This document shows, one piece after another, positions 15,846-24,241 of a DNA stretch of 37,693 nucleotides. The stretch comes from Lachnospiraceae bacterium UBA7196 (GTDB lineage Bacteria; Bacillota; Clostridia; Lachnospirales; Lachnospiraceae): the NCBI GenBank assembly GCA_002490835.1, contig DKUU01000032.1, positions 446-38,138 of the forward strand, given 5' to 3'. The notes under the pieces were generated by a model, which had not been told where the DNA came from, searched no databases, and saw only the letters and a program-made list of their open reading frames with translations. Positions within the stretch are counted from its first letter, which is position 1, and each line of letters opens with the position of its first letter. A program made the translations under genes and the position numbers.

Positions 15846-16323
15846 ACAATTCCTGATAGTAATCGTCTACGAAATCATCTACAAAGGCTTCGTCCAGATT
15901 CATAAACTTATCGACGATCATTGCTTTTATTTTTTCCGTGCGGCGATAGTACTTTTCCTCGTCGGGCAGCGTCTCCAAGGCCTCCTCCCCGGAGGCGAGC
16001 AGGCTGTCAATGCCTTCCGCGGAAAGATTTTCCGCACACCACCTGACAATCTCTGACTTTAAAGAGGATTCCGATTTTGCCTTAACCAAAAAACGTTTCG
16101 AATCCTGCAGCGAAACAAAGCCGAATACAATAAAAAGGAGGAACATGACCCCCATCACGCCGCAGACCAGATAGCGATTGATCCCGCCGTTTTGGTAGAG
16201 GGGAATCACATTGCAAAATACCAGTATATCCGCGATAAAACCGATTCCGCCGACTCCTAAAAGCGTGTAGGCAGACGAACGGTTGTCCTCCGCCTTTGAT
16301 GCGCTGCTTTGATATCCGGGCAT
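15817..16323 (-). CDS. small two-helix membrane protein, function unknown
   Basis: A 168-residue protein with two hydrophobic segments (about residues 22-42 and 52-75) and an acidic soluble C-terminal half rich in Glu and Asp (EEALETLPDEEKYYRRTEKIKAMIVDKFMNLDEAFVDDFVDDYYQELYED). The family is not recognised. A GTG two codons upstream is in frame, but the ATG at 16323 has an AAAGGAGG site at 8 bases and is preferred. It has its own well-formed promoter at 16365-16393 and overlaps rlmH by 29 bases, so it appears to be the first gene of the long run that continues through rlmH and the yqf/phoH cluster. Confidence 0.7.
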   Translation of the reverse strand: MPGYQSSASKAEDNRSSAYTLLGVGGIGFIADILVFCNVIPLYQNGGINRYLVCGVMGVMFLLFIVFGFVSLQDSKRFLVKAKSESSLKSEIVRWCAENLSAEGIDSLLASGEEALETLPDEEKYYRRTEKIKAMIVDKFMNLDEAFVDDFVDDYYQELYEDNVTHSR

Positions 16324-16364
16324 ACGCACACCCTCCTTTAGCTTTTGTACACATCTACGCTTTT

Positions 16365-16393
16365 ATTTTATAGTGATTCCCTCTAAATTGCAA
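16365..16393 (-). promoter_or_regulatory. predicted promoter of the membrane protein-rlmH-yqf run
   Basis: Minus strand TTGCAA (16388-16393), 17-base spacer, TAAAAT (16365-16370); TATAAA overlaps at 15-base spacing. These are the same two hexamers as the promoter at 2724-2752. The -35 abuts the stop codon of the MORN gene. Confidence 0.65.
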
Positions 16394-17479
16394 CTATTTT
16401 AACAGCTCTCTCATCCCCTGCTTTTTATTGTCCGCCTTATCAATATCAAGACACCATGAATGATCGGCTTTATTACGCCAGACAGAACATTCTCCGATGG
16501 CGCTCATATCCCGCCACAGGGTAAAGATACCGTTTTTGCAGATGCCGTCCCACTCCTCAACCTCTCCTATATAGTCTACGGTATTTGCAAAAAGTGTTCC
16601 GTCATAGAGGCCGTCGGTAAAATTGCCGACTACATTTTGTATCACTATCTTCCTATTCTTCTCCAGCTTCGAGATGTCCACCTCATAATGTTCCGCACCT
16701 TCGCCGTTTGGCAGATCGTCCTTCCATTCCCCCGAATAGCTGTGGGAAACATAGGCCCCCATGGCGTTCTGCTTGTTCTTCTGACCGATATAGAAGCGGA
16801 ACCATGTGCCTTTGCCGCTCCTCTTCCCATGGCTCCATTCTCCAAAGTAATAACTGTTGCGTTCGTAGATGGCAAGGCCTGTGCCGTCCGGTTTTCCTTC
16901 GCTGTCCACATCTCCCTGATAATAGTATTCTCCGGTGCCGAGAAGTCCTCTGGAAAGCTTTACATAGCGCTTTAAGTGGGCAAGATCCCAGATCGCGTCC
17001 TGATTATTGGCTTCAAAGTGAGGGTAGGCCTCCTTTAAGATAAATTCCTTAGTATAGGCTTCATCGTCCTCATCCTCGATATCCACCACCACAGCCTTCA
17101 TCTCTTCCGCTTCGGAAACGGGTTCCTCCTCATCTTCCAATGCCGATTCGCTGACAGACAAAGCCTGCTCCGTCGCCTCCTTTTGGGAAGAAGCGTCTTC
17201 CTTCTGTTTCGAAGAAACTTCTCCGTCCCGAATGGTCTGCTGCTCCAGCTCCTGCTGTTTCTTCGCATAGTCCGTAATGGTCTGCTGAAGATCTTCATTG
17301 GCCGCATCGTCTCTTTTGCCGCGCAAAAACACAGCTCCCAAAAGGAGCAGGATGCAGATCAAAAGAAACGATATGATCCCCAGAAGGAGCTTTGTCGTGA
17401 CCGCGCTCTGCCAGAAAGATTCCCTGCTCTCTGTGCCGTCTTCCCGTTCGTTTTCGTTTTCAAACTCATCTAACTTCAT
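16394..17479 (-). CDS. single-pass membrane protein with MORN-type repeats
   Basis: A 361-residue protein: a short charged N-terminus, one membrane helix near residues 30-52 (LLLGIISFLLICILLLLGAVFL), and a Gln/Glu/Ser-rich probable coiled coil or linker to about 140. An extracytoplasmic region follows with MORN-like repeats around residues 185-275 (YYQGDVDSEGKPDGTGLAIY, YYFGEWSHGKRSGKGTWFRFY, YSGEWKDDLPNGEGAEHY, VGNFTDGLYDGTLF). MORN repeats commonly bind lipids or proteins; here the role is unknown. ATG at 17479 is chosen; a GTG three codons earlier lies nearer to an AAAGG site and is possible. A terminator lies upstream at 17634-17675, so it has its own transcript start. Confidence 0.7.
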   Translation of the reverse strand: MKLDEFENENEREDGTESRESFWQSAVTTKLLLGIISFLLICILLLLGAVFLRGKRDDAANEDLQQTITDYAKKQQELEQQTIRDGEVSSKQKEDASSQKEATEQALSVSESALEDEEEPVSEAEEMKAVVVDIEDEDDEAYTKEFILKEAYPHFEANNQDAIWDLAHLKRYVKLSRGLLGTGEYYYQGDVDSEGKPDGTGLAIYERNSYYFGEWSHGKRSGKGTWFRFYIGQKNKQNAMGAYVSHSYSGEWKDDLPNGEGAEHYEVDISKLEKNRKIVIQNVVGNFTDGLYDGTLFANTVDYIGEVEEWDGICKNGIFTLWRDMSAIGECSVWRNKADHSWCLDIDKADNKKQGMRELLK

Positions 17480-17525
17480 AAGATACACATACCTTTCTTA
17501 TATTTTCAGATCTTTTCCGCACCGT

Positions 17526-17554
17526 ATCATACTCTTGTCAGAAATAAATGTCTG
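17526..17554 (-). promoter_or_regulatory. possible promoter of the MORN protein gene
   Basis: Minus strand CAGACA (17549-17554; GACA matches the consensus), 17-base spacer, TATGAT (17526-17531). A promoter is expected here because a strong terminator lies just upstream. The rest of the 207-base gap is AT-rich, with the near-palindrome AAGAATTTCTT around 17616 and nothing else recognisable. Confidence 0.4.
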
Positions 17555-17633
17555 CCAAAACCGATTACACTCTCAGCATACAGGAAACTTTTAAAGATTG
17601 TACGCATTCTTTATTAAGAATTTCTTATAAAAT

Positions 17634-17675
17634 AGGCTAAAAATCAAAACTGCCCGCCGTTTTCCGACAGGCAGT
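17634..17675 (-). terminator. intrinsic terminator of nfnB
   Basis: On the minus strand an 11-bp stem (ACTGCCTGTCG / CGGCGGGCAGT, two G-U pairs) with a GAAAA loop occupies 17649-17675, followed by TTTTGATTTTT. It begins 11 bases after the nfnB stop. Confidence 0.88.
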
Positions 17676-17686
17676 AACTTCATGCT

Positions 17687-19078
17687 CTATTTACTTGACA
17701 GATATTCGTCGATACCCTTCGCCGCGGCCTTGCCCGCGCCCATGGCCAGAATCACGGTAGCCGCGCCCGTCACCGCGTCACCGCCGGCATAGACGCCCTC
17801 TTTTGTAGTCGCGCCGAACTCCTCCTCGGCCACGATGCACTTGTATTTATTGACTTCCAGCCCCTTTGTGGTGGAAGAGATCAACGGATTCGGGGAAGTG
17901 CCGAGCGACATGATCACCGTATCCACTTCCATCGTAAACTCGGAGCCCTCGATCACCACCGGACGGCGTCTGCCGGAAGCATCCGGCTCACCCAGCTCCA
18001 TACGCACACATTTGATGCCGGACACCCAGCCGTTCTCGTCCGCCAGAATCTCGGTGGGATTGGTCAGCAGATCAAAGATGATGCCTTCTTCTTTCGCATG
18101 ATGTACTTCCTCCACACGGGCAGGCAGTTCCTCCTCACTCCTGCGGTAGACGATGTGTACCTCCGCACCCAGACGAAGCGCGGTCCTCGCCGCATCCATG
18201 GCCACGTTTCCGCCGCCCACCACAGCCACTTTCTTCCCGTGCATGATGGGGGTGTTGGAACTCTCATCAAAGGCCTTCATCAGATTGCTTCTGGTCAGAT
18301 ATTCGTTAGCGGAGAAGACGCCGAGCGCCTGCTCTCCGGGGATACCCATGAATTTCGGAAGTCCTGCGCCGGAACCGATAAACACGGCGTCAAAACCTTC
18401 CTCCTCCATCAGTTCGTCGATGGTGACAGACTTGCCGACCACCACGTTAGTCTCAATCTTGACACCGAGACTTTTCACGTTCTCAATCTCTTTGGCAACC
18501 ACCGCCTCCTTGGGCAGCCTAAACTCCGGAATGCCGTACACGAGCACGCCGCCCGGCTCGTGCAGCGCCTCGAAGATCGTCACCTCATAGCCCATCTTCG
18601 CCAGATCGCCCGCACAGGTCAGTCCCGCGGGACCAGAGCCGATGACGGCCACCTTCTTTCCCTTTTTCTCCTTCGCGCCGTCTGGCTTGATGCCGTTTTC
18701 TCTAGCCCAGTCCGCAACGAAGCGTTCCAGCTTACCGATGGAGACCGGCTCGCCCTTGATGCCGCGGATACACTTGCCCTCGCACTGGCTCTCCTGCGGG
18801 CAGACACGGCCGCAGACCGCGGGAAGTGCGGAAGCCTCGCTGATGACCTGATAGGCCGCCGCGATATCGCCCTCCTTCACCTTCTCGATAAAGCCGGGAA
18901 TATTGATCGCCACGGGACAGCCCTTGATGCACTGCGCATTCTTGCAATTAATACAGCGGGTCGCCTCGCACATCGCTTCCTCTTTATCGTAACCGAGACA
19001 AACCTCCTCGAAGTTTGCCGCGCGCTGTTTTGCGTCCTGTTCCCTGACAGGGACTTTTTTCAATACATCTGTCGTCAT
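17687..19078 (-). CDS. nfnB: NfnB-type large subunit of NADH-dependent ferredoxin:NADP+ oxidoreductase (GltD-like)
   Basis: A 463-residue flavoprotein of the glutamate-synthase-small-subunit family. The N-terminal cysteine-rich domain (CEATRCINCKNAQCIKGCPV, then CGRVCPQESQCEGKC) binds two iron-sulfur clusters. FAD-binding VAVIGSGPAGLTCAGDLAKMGY near 145 and NADPH-binding VAVVGGGNVAMDAARTALRLG with VYRRSEEELPAR near 285-315 follow. No glutamate synthase large subunit is nearby; the gene instead follows an NfnA-type subunit, which makes the electron-bifurcating transhydrogenase NfnAB the better call. That enzyme couples NADPH, NAD+ and ferredoxin in many anaerobes. The ATG at 19078 has a GGAGA site; an in-frame ATG four codons upstream lacks one. 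A terminator follows. Confidence 0.88.
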   Translation of the reverse strand: MTTDVLKKVPVREQDAKQRAANFEEVCLGYDKEEAMCEATRCINCKNAQCIKGCPVAINIPGFIEKVKEGDIAAAYQVISEASALPAVCGRVCPQESQCEGKCIRGIKGEPVSIGKLERFVADWARENGIKPDGAKEKKGKKVAVIGSGPAGLTCAGDLAKMGYEVTIFEALHEPGGVLVYGIPEFRLPKEAVVAKEIENVKSLGVKIETNVVVGKSVTIDELMEEEGFDAVFIGSGAGLPKFMGIPGEQALGVFSANEYLTRSNLMKAFDESSNTPIMHGKKVAVVGGGNVAMDAARTALRLGAEVHIVYRRSEEELPARVEEVHHAKEEGIIFDLLTNPTEILADENGWVSGIKCVRMELGEPDASGRRRPVVIEGSEFTMEVDTVIMSLGTSPNPLISSTTKGLEVNKYKCIVAEEEFGATTKEGVYAGGDAVTGAATVILAMGAGKAAAKGIDEYLSSK

Positions 19079-19177
19079 AACAATCTCCATTTCTCTATTT
19101 CAGTGTCTTCTGTTTCCGTTGTGCAATCCTATTCTTTATCGTAAGCATATTTTATCAGGCCGTTTTGCATTCCCTTA

Positions 19178-20062
19178 TCAGGATGCGCAGTTTCCGCAGC
19201 CGCCGTGGTGGGTATCTCCCTCCTTGGCCTTTAAGAAGTCTCTGCCCTCTTTTGTCTTATACATCTGCTGACGCTTCATGGCCTGATCGAAATCCACCTT
19301 ATGACCGTCAAATTCCGGACCGTCCACACAGGCGAACTTCACCTCGCCGTCCACCGTCAGGCGGCAGGCGCCGCACATGCCCGTACCGTCCACCATAATG
19401 GGATTCATGCTGACGATCGTAGGAAGATCATATTTTTTCGTGGTCAGACAGACAAATTTCATCATGATCATCGGGCCGATGGCTACGCAGAGGTCATACT
19501 GCCTGCCCTCGCTCTCGATCAGATCCTCTATCACCTTCGTCACCATACCGCTCCTGCCGTAGGAACCGTCATCGGTGGTCACATAGAGATTGCCGGAAAC
19601 CGCCTCCATCTCCTTCTCCATGATGAGCAGATCCTTTGTCTTTGCGCCCACGATTACGTCCGCCGCAATCCCCTGCTCATGCAGCCACTTCACCTGCGGA
19701 TAGACCGGTGCGGTGCCAAGTCCTCCGGCCACAAAAAGGATTTTTTTCTGCTTCAGCACAGCTTTATCCTCGTGGATCAGCTCGGAAGGACAGCCAAGAG
19801 GTCCTACAAAATCTTGAAAGGCATCGCCTGTCTTTAGGTGACGCATCAGTTCCGTAGCCGCTCCCACCACCTGAAATACAATGGTGACAGTGCCTTTCTC
19901 TCTGTCATAATCACAGATGGTCAGCGGGATCCGTTCGCCAGCCTCGTCCATCCTGACGATCACAAACTGTCCGGGTTCGCAGGCCTTTGCCACCCGTTTC
20001 GCCTCCACATCCATGAGATAAATATTCTCTGCAAGTTTTTCCGCTTTCGTAATCCTGTACAT
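19178..20062 (-). CDS. nfnA: NfnA-type small subunit (ferredoxin-NADP reductase / PyrK-like)
   Basis: A 294-residue protein of the sulfide dehydrogenase/PyrK ferredoxin-reductase family. N-terminal FAD domain with GQFVIVRMDEAGERIPLTICDYD near 31-53; NAD-binding segment ILFVAGGLGTAPVYPQVKWL near 108-127; C-terminal cysteine cluster MCGACRLTVDGEVKFACVDGPEFDGHKVDF near 233-262, which binds [2Fe-2S]. Together with NfnB it is expected to form the flavin-based bifurcating transhydrogenase. AGGAGGAATAAG precedes the ATG. A well-formed promoter with a palindromic spacer lies upstream at 20088-20116, and a 99-base gap separates it from nfnB. Confidence 0.9.
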   Translation of the reverse strand: MYRITKAEKLAENIYLMDVEAKRVAKACEPGQFVIVRMDEAGERIPLTICDYDREKGTVTIVFQVVGAATELMRHLKTGDAFQDFVGPLGCPSELIHEDKAVLKQKKILFVAGGLGTAPVYPQVKWLHEQGIAADVIVGAKTKDLLIMEKEMEAVSGNLYVTTDDGSYGRSGMVTKVIEDLIESEGRQYDLCVAIGPMIMMKFVCLTTKKYDLPTIVSMNPIMVDGTGMCGACRLTVDGEVKFACVDGPEFDGHKVDFDQAMKRQQMYKTKEGRDFLKAKEGDTHHGGCGNCAS

Positions 20063-20087
20063 CTTATTCCTCCTCTCGAACTATTCC

Positions 20088-20116
20088 ATAATAGCGAAAC
20101 TTTTTCGCTTTTGCAA
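20088..20116 (-). promoter_or_regulatory. predicted nfnAB promoter
   Basis: Minus strand TTGCAA (20111-20116), 17-base spacer, TATTAT (20088-20093). It lies about 25 bases from the nfnA start, leaving room only for a short leader and the binding site. Confidence 0.72.
20093..20109. promoter_or_regulatory. palindromic spacer, candidate operator of nfnAB
   Basis: AGCGAAA (20093-20099) and TTTCGCT (20103-20109) are perfect 7-base arms around a 3-base centre, filling the space between the -35 and -10 boxes. A repressor here would occlude RNA polymerase. It does not match the Rex consensus; the regulator is unknown. Confidence 0.5.
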
Positions 20117-20163
20117 GTATAAATATATTCCATGCGTTTCATATTTGCCTGAAATACTGCCTG

Positions 20164-21639
20164 CTAAACCGGATTCGCCACAAATTCTCCCGCCTCGTCA
20201 TAGCCAAGCTGTGCCGTCTCCCCTGTGTAGACCTGCACCAAAAATACCTTGTCCGTGCGGCTCGGCATTCCGGCACCGTCGTCATAGTACTCATTGATGG
20301 TGTAATAATCCTGATCTTCTCCTATCTTCAACACAGAGCTGAACTGATAACTCAAGTTTCCGCTCTGACGCGCATTTTTCCCGCTTGTGTCCTCAAGATA
20401 ACCCGTCTCCACCAAGCGATTGACCAGATTAGTCACTGCTGTTGACGGGAGAATCGCTCCCCGCAGTCTGAGGGTAAAGGTGCGGGTCGTCACCTCACTG
20501 GCGACTCCCTCTTCGCTGATATTGACAAACTTAAACAAGGTTTTCCCCAGCGGCATGGGAATCGGGCCGGTATAAGGCACACTGTCCGCCGTCGGCTCGG
20601 ACTCATCCGTGGTGTAGAAGGTTTTACAGCCGGAAACCGGCTCCACGGCGATCATTGTCGCCTCCGTATACTCGCCGCTGTAAAGCTCCACTTCCGGCGC
20701 ATTCGGCACTGTGAGTTGAATCACGTAAGTCTTCGTAACGATACCGCTCTCGATCCCGTAATCGTTCACAAAAAAGGCGCTGATCGTGTATTCTCCCGTT
20801 TCCAAAAAGAGGGGGGCCGTGTAGACCTGACTGTTTCGGTCTGGTTTTGTACCATCCATCGTGTAGTAGATGGTTCCGGCCGTGTTGGAACTCAGTTTCA
20901 ACGGGATCACTTCCGCGTAACTGCCCTCCACATAACTAAATTCCGGTTCCATGGCCAGATAACTCTGAAAACGACTCACGACCCGCTCGTTATCACAGCT
21001 TTGCAAAAGCTCATTGATCTGTCCGTAGTCTTCCTGATTAGCATAGATGGTAATGATCTTACCGTAAGCCTCCTCCACGTCTTCCGCGGAATAAGACGGA
21101 TTTTGATTCCTGTCGATGATCCTCATCAGGGCGGAAAGCGCATAGGCGTCCATCTGCTGCAGATAATAGTAATCAGCCTCCAGAAAAAGGATCTGCGCCT
21201 CCTCCGGATAGTCTTTGTACGCCGCTTCCAGACAGGCGATTGCCTGATTGTAAGCCCCCCTGTCCGCGAAAGTTTTCGCCCTTTCGATCTGGTAATCCAC
21301 CGTATGAACATGATAAAAATACAGGGCATAGGAAATCAGTGCAGCCGCAAAAAGAATCACCAGCCCCAGAATAATCTGCGGCTTCCAGTTTTTCACCGCT
21401 GTTAGCACGGCCTTCTTTCCTGAAACACCCTCCGCCAGAGCAACTTCGTCCTGCGGACTGTCTTCCGCCGTCTCCTCCCCCTGCATGGATGCCAGAGCAG
21501 ACAGAGTTTCCGTTATGCTGTTTTCGATCTCCGATTCGATTTCCGGCTCGAAATCCGGAACGATCTGTATCTCTTCCCCGCAATGATCGCAGAGAAGATG
21601 TCCGTCCGGCATTTCCTGTCCGCAATGAGGGCACTTCAT
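20164..21639 (-). CDS. zinc-ribbon membrane protein with TPR-like and chitobiase-C-type domains
   Basis: A 491-residue protein of unknown role. The N-terminal zinc ribbon has CPHC...CDHC (Cys3, 6, 17, 20). An acidic linker leads to a membrane helix near residues 92-110. A TPR-like helical region follows (about 115-225: AKTFADRGAYNQAIACLEAAYKDYPEEAQILFLEADYYY). Two beta-sandwich repeats of the chitobiase/hexosaminidase C-terminal type come next (IYYTMDGTKPDRNSQVYTAPLFL near 258 and FYTTDESEPTADSVPYTGPI near 342). A C-terminal domain of about 100 residues is not recognised. The ribbon should be cytoplasmic and the rest outside. AGGAGG precedes the ATG, 32 bases after folD, so co-transcription with fhs-folD is likely. 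Confidence 0.75.
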   Translation of the reverse strand: MKCPHCGQEMPDGHLLCDHCGEEIQIVPDFEPEIESEIENSITETLSALASMQGEETAEDSPQDEVALAEGVSGKKAVLTAVKNWKPQIILGLVILFAAALISYALYFYHVHTVDYQIERAKTFADRGAYNQAIACLEAAYKDYPEEAQILFLEADYYYLQQMDAYALSALMRIIDRNQNPSYSAEDVEEAYGKIITIYANQEDYGQINELLQSCDNERVVSRFQSYLAMEPEFSYVEGSYAEVIPLKLSSNTAGTIYYTMDGTKPDRNSQVYTAPLFLETGEYTISAFFVNDYGIESGIVTKTYVIQLTVPNAPEVELYSGEYTEATMIAVEPVSGCKTFYTTDESEPTADSVPYTGPIPMPLGKTLFKFVNISEEGVASEVTTRTFTLRLRGAILPSTAVTNLVNRLVETGYLEDTSGKNARQSGNLSYQFSSVLKIGEDQDYYTINEYYDDGAGMPSRTDKVFLVQVYTGETAQLGYDEAGEFVANPV

Positions 21640-21671
21640 AGGCCGCTCCTCCTAAAAGACCGCTCTTTGCC

Positions 21672-22514
21672 TTAAACAAGTTCCAAAGAACGAACGCAGT
21701 TATACATAAGCATGGCAATCGTCATGGGGCCGACGCCGCCCGGTACAGGCGTGATCGCACTGCATACAGGCGCAACATCCTCATAATCCACATCCCCGCA
21801 AAGCTTATTATTTTCATTTCGATGAATCCCGACGTCGATGACCACAGCCCCTTCTTTTACATAATCTCTGGTGATCATTTTCGGTTTCCCGATAGCCACC
21901 ACCAGAATGTCAGCCCGTCTCGTCACTTCCTGAAGATTTTTGGTTTTAGAATGGGTCACCGTGACCGTGCCGTTTTCTCTAAGCAGCAAGATCGCCATAG
22001 GCTTGCCGACGATATTGCTCCTGCCGATCACCACGCACTCCTTCCCCGTGATCTCTATGTCCGAACGCTTCAAAAGCTCTATGATGCCCGCAGGCGTACA
22101 GGAAACAAAGCCCGGCTGGCCGATGCAGAGCGCGCCCACACTTTGGGGATGGAATCCGTCCACATCCTTTTTGGGATCGATCGCACGGATCACCACATCC
22201 TCGTCAATATGCTTCGGCAGCGGAAGCTGTACGAGAATGCCGTTTACCTCCACTTTGCTATTTAAATCCGTGATCAGCGCAAGAAGTTCCTCCTGCGTTG
22301 TCTCCTCCGGCAGTTCATAGGCAAGGGACTCTATCCCCACATAGGCGCAGGCCTTCTTTTTATTGCCCACATAAACGCTGGAAGCGGGATCTGCGCCCAC
22401 CTGAATCACTGCCAGACACACGCTCTTTCCCTGTGCCTTTAAGGCAGCAACCTTCTCCTTCACCTCATCCTTGATCTGTGCTGAAATCGCTTTCCCGTCA
22501 ATAATCTGTGGCAT
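21672..22514 (-). CDS. folD: methylene-THF dehydrogenase / methenyl-THF cyclohydrolase
   Basis: Bifunctional one-carbon enzyme interconverting methylene-, methenyl- and formyl-THF. The 280-residue protein has the family pattern: ASSVYVGNKKKACAYVGI near 48-65 with the catalytic Lys, LVQLPLPKHID near 97, PKKDVDGFHP near 116, the NADP-binding VVIGRSNIVGKPMAILLL near 159, and PVPGGVGPMTIAML at the C-terminus. It follows fhs by 22 bases with an AGGAGAGG site. Fhs and FolD catalyse consecutive steps from formate to methylene-THF. Confidence 0.97.
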   Translation of the reverse strand: MPQIIDGKAISAQIKDEVKEKVAALKAQGKSVCLAVIQVGADPASSVYVGNKKKACAYVGIESLAYELPEETTQEELLALITDLNSKVEVNGILVQLPLPKHIDEDVVIRAIDPKKDVDGFHPQSVGALCIGQPGFVSCTPAGIIELLKRSDIEITGKECVVIGRSNIVGKPMAILLLRENGTVTVTHSKTKNLQEVTRRADILVVAIGKPKMITRDYVKEGAVVIDVGIHRNENNKLCGDVDYEDVAPVCSAITPVPGGVGPMTIAMLMYNCVRSLELV

Positions 22515-22536
22515 GATTTATCCTCTCCTTTATTTA

Positions 22537-24207
22537 TTAAAACAGTCCTACAATCCTGCCCTCGTCGTCCACGTCGATCCGGTAAGCCGCCGGATTTTTC
22601 GGCAGGCCCGGCATAGTCATCACATCTCCCGTCAGCACCACCACAAAACCAGCGCCGGCGGAAACATAGGCTTCCCGCACGTGCATCTCAAAGCCTACCG
22701 GCCGTCCCAAAAGCTTGGGATCGTCCGAAAGGGAATACTGGGTCTTCGCGATACACACGGGCAGCTTTCCGAAGCCCTCCCGTTCCAGCCTCTCCAACTG
22801 CTTTTTCGCGGCCGCAGTATAGGTTACGCCGCCCGCGCCGTAAATTTCCGACGCTATGGTATGGATCTTTTCCGTCAGGGAAAGTCCGTCCTCATAGAGC
22901 GGTGCAAAGAAACTTTCTTTCTTCTCCAGCGTATCGAGGACTTTCTGTGCCAAAGCCGTACCGCCTGCGCCGCCCTTCTCCCAGACTTCGGAGAGGGCAA
23001 ATGCACAATCCCTGTCCTCGCAAAATTGTCTCACATAGTCAATTTCCTCCGGCGTATCCGATACAAAAGCATTCAAAGCCACCACGATCGGCACCCCGTA
23101 CTTATGGATATTTTCAATATGCTTCTCCAGATTTACAATGCCTGCCTGCAAGGCCTTTAAGTCCTTGTGCGAAAGGTCTTCCTTCGCCACGCCGCCGTTA
23201 TATTTTAAGGCCCTAATGGTAGCGACAAGCACCACAGCCTCCGGTTTTAAATCCGCCATGCGGCACTTGATGTCAAAGAATTTCTCCGCCCCCAGATCCG
23301 CGCCAAAGCCGGCCTCCGTGATCACGTAATCCGCCATCTTAAGCGCCGTTTTCGTCGCCATCACGGAATTACAGCCGTGAGCGATATTGGCGAAGGGACC
23401 GCCGTGTACCAGCGCCGGCGTATGCTCAAGCGTCTGGATCAGATTCGGCTTCATCGCATCCTTTAAGAGGGCCGCCATTGCGCCCACCGCCTGCAGGTCG
23501 CCCGCCGTCACCGGATCGCCGCTGTCATTGTAGGCCACGATGATGCGGGCCAGTCTCTCTTTCAAGTCCTTAAAATCCGAAGCAAGACAGAGGATCGCCA
23601 TGATCTCCGAGGCCACGGTGATCACGAAATGATCTTCCCTGACCATACCGTCCGTCTTGCCGCCCAGTCCCACCACGATATTTCGCAGCGCCCTGTCGTT
23701 CATGTCAAGGCAGCGCTTCCAAATGATCTGTCTGGTATCGATGCGCAGAAGATTCCCCTGCTGGATGTGGTTGTCAAGAAGCGCCGCCAGCAGATTGTTT
23801 GCGGAGGTGATCGCATGGAAATCGCCCGTGAAATGGAGATTTAAATCCTCCATCGGCACCACCTGTGAGTACCCGCCGCCAGCAGCGCCGCCTTTGATGC
23901 CAAAACAGGGGCCAAGCGAGGGCTCCCGCAGCGCGATAACCGCCTTCTTCCCAAGTTTTGCAAACGCCTGACCCAAGCCTACCGTGATGGTGGTCTTGCC
24001 CTCTCCCGCCGGCGTGGGATTGATCGCCGTCACAAGAATCAAACGCCCCTGCGGATTCTTTTTGATCTTTTCTATGTAATCCTCGGAAAGCTTCGCTTTA
24101 TACTTCCCATAAACTTCCAGATCCTCCGCTTCGATGCCGATCTTCTCAGCCACCTGCGTGATGGGAAGAAGTTCCGCCGCCTGCGCGATCTCAATATCTG
24201 TCTTCAT
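22537..24207 (-). CDS. fhs: formate-tetrahydrofolate ligase
   Basis: ATP-dependent activation of formate on THF, entry to one-carbon metabolism and, in acetogens, the methyl branch of the Wood-Ljungdahl pathway. The 556-residue length is exactly usual. Motifs: TPAGEGKTTITVGL near 67-80 (P-loop), REPSLGPCFGIKGGAAGGGYSQVVPMEDLNLHFTGD near 95-130, and the C-terminal GDVMTMPGLPKNPAAYRIDVDDEGRIVGLF. The frame is open 24 codons upstream, but the ATG at 24207 has an AAAGGCGG site and the correct family start. It lies 34 bases after the translocase stop. No other Wood-Ljungdahl gene is in the window. Confidence 0.97.
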   Translation of the reverse strand: MKTDIEIAQAAELLPITQVAEKIGIEAEDLEVYGKYKAKLSEDYIEKIKKNPQGRLILVTAINPTPAGEGKTTITVGLGQAFAKLGKKAVIALREPSLGPCFGIKGGAAGGGYSQVVPMEDLNLHFTGDFHAITSANNLLAALLDNHIQQGNLLRIDTRQIIWKRCLDMNDRALRNIVVGLGGKTDGMVREDHFVITVASEIMAILCLASDFKDLKERLARIIVAYNDSGDPVTAGDLQAVGAMAALLKDAMKPNLIQTLEHTPALVHGGPFANIAHGCNSVMATKTALKMADYVITEAGFGADLGAEKFFDIKCRMADLKPEAVVLVATIRALKYNGGVAKEDLSHKDLKALQAGIVNLEKHIENIHKYGVPIVVALNAFVSDTPEEIDYVRQFCEDRDCAFALSEVWEKGGAGGTALAQKVLDTLEKKESFFAPLYEDGLSLTEKIHTIASEIYGAGGVTYTAAAKKQLERLEREGFGKLPVCIAKTQYSLSDDPKLLGRPVGFEMHVREAYVSAGAGFVVVLTGDVMTMPGLPKNPAAYRIDVDDEGRIVGLF

Positions 24208-24241
24208 ACTTACCGCCTTTCTGGTCCCAGCTGGTATCATA

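Noticed and set aside
17687..19078. Annotation as glutamate synthase small subunit
   Set aside because: No large subunit nearby, and the adjacent NfnA-type gene gives a better explanation.
18098..19144. Long plus-strand open frame (348 codons) opposite nfnB
   Set aside because: Antisense shadow of nfnB; the translation is His/Arg/Leu-rich without domain features.
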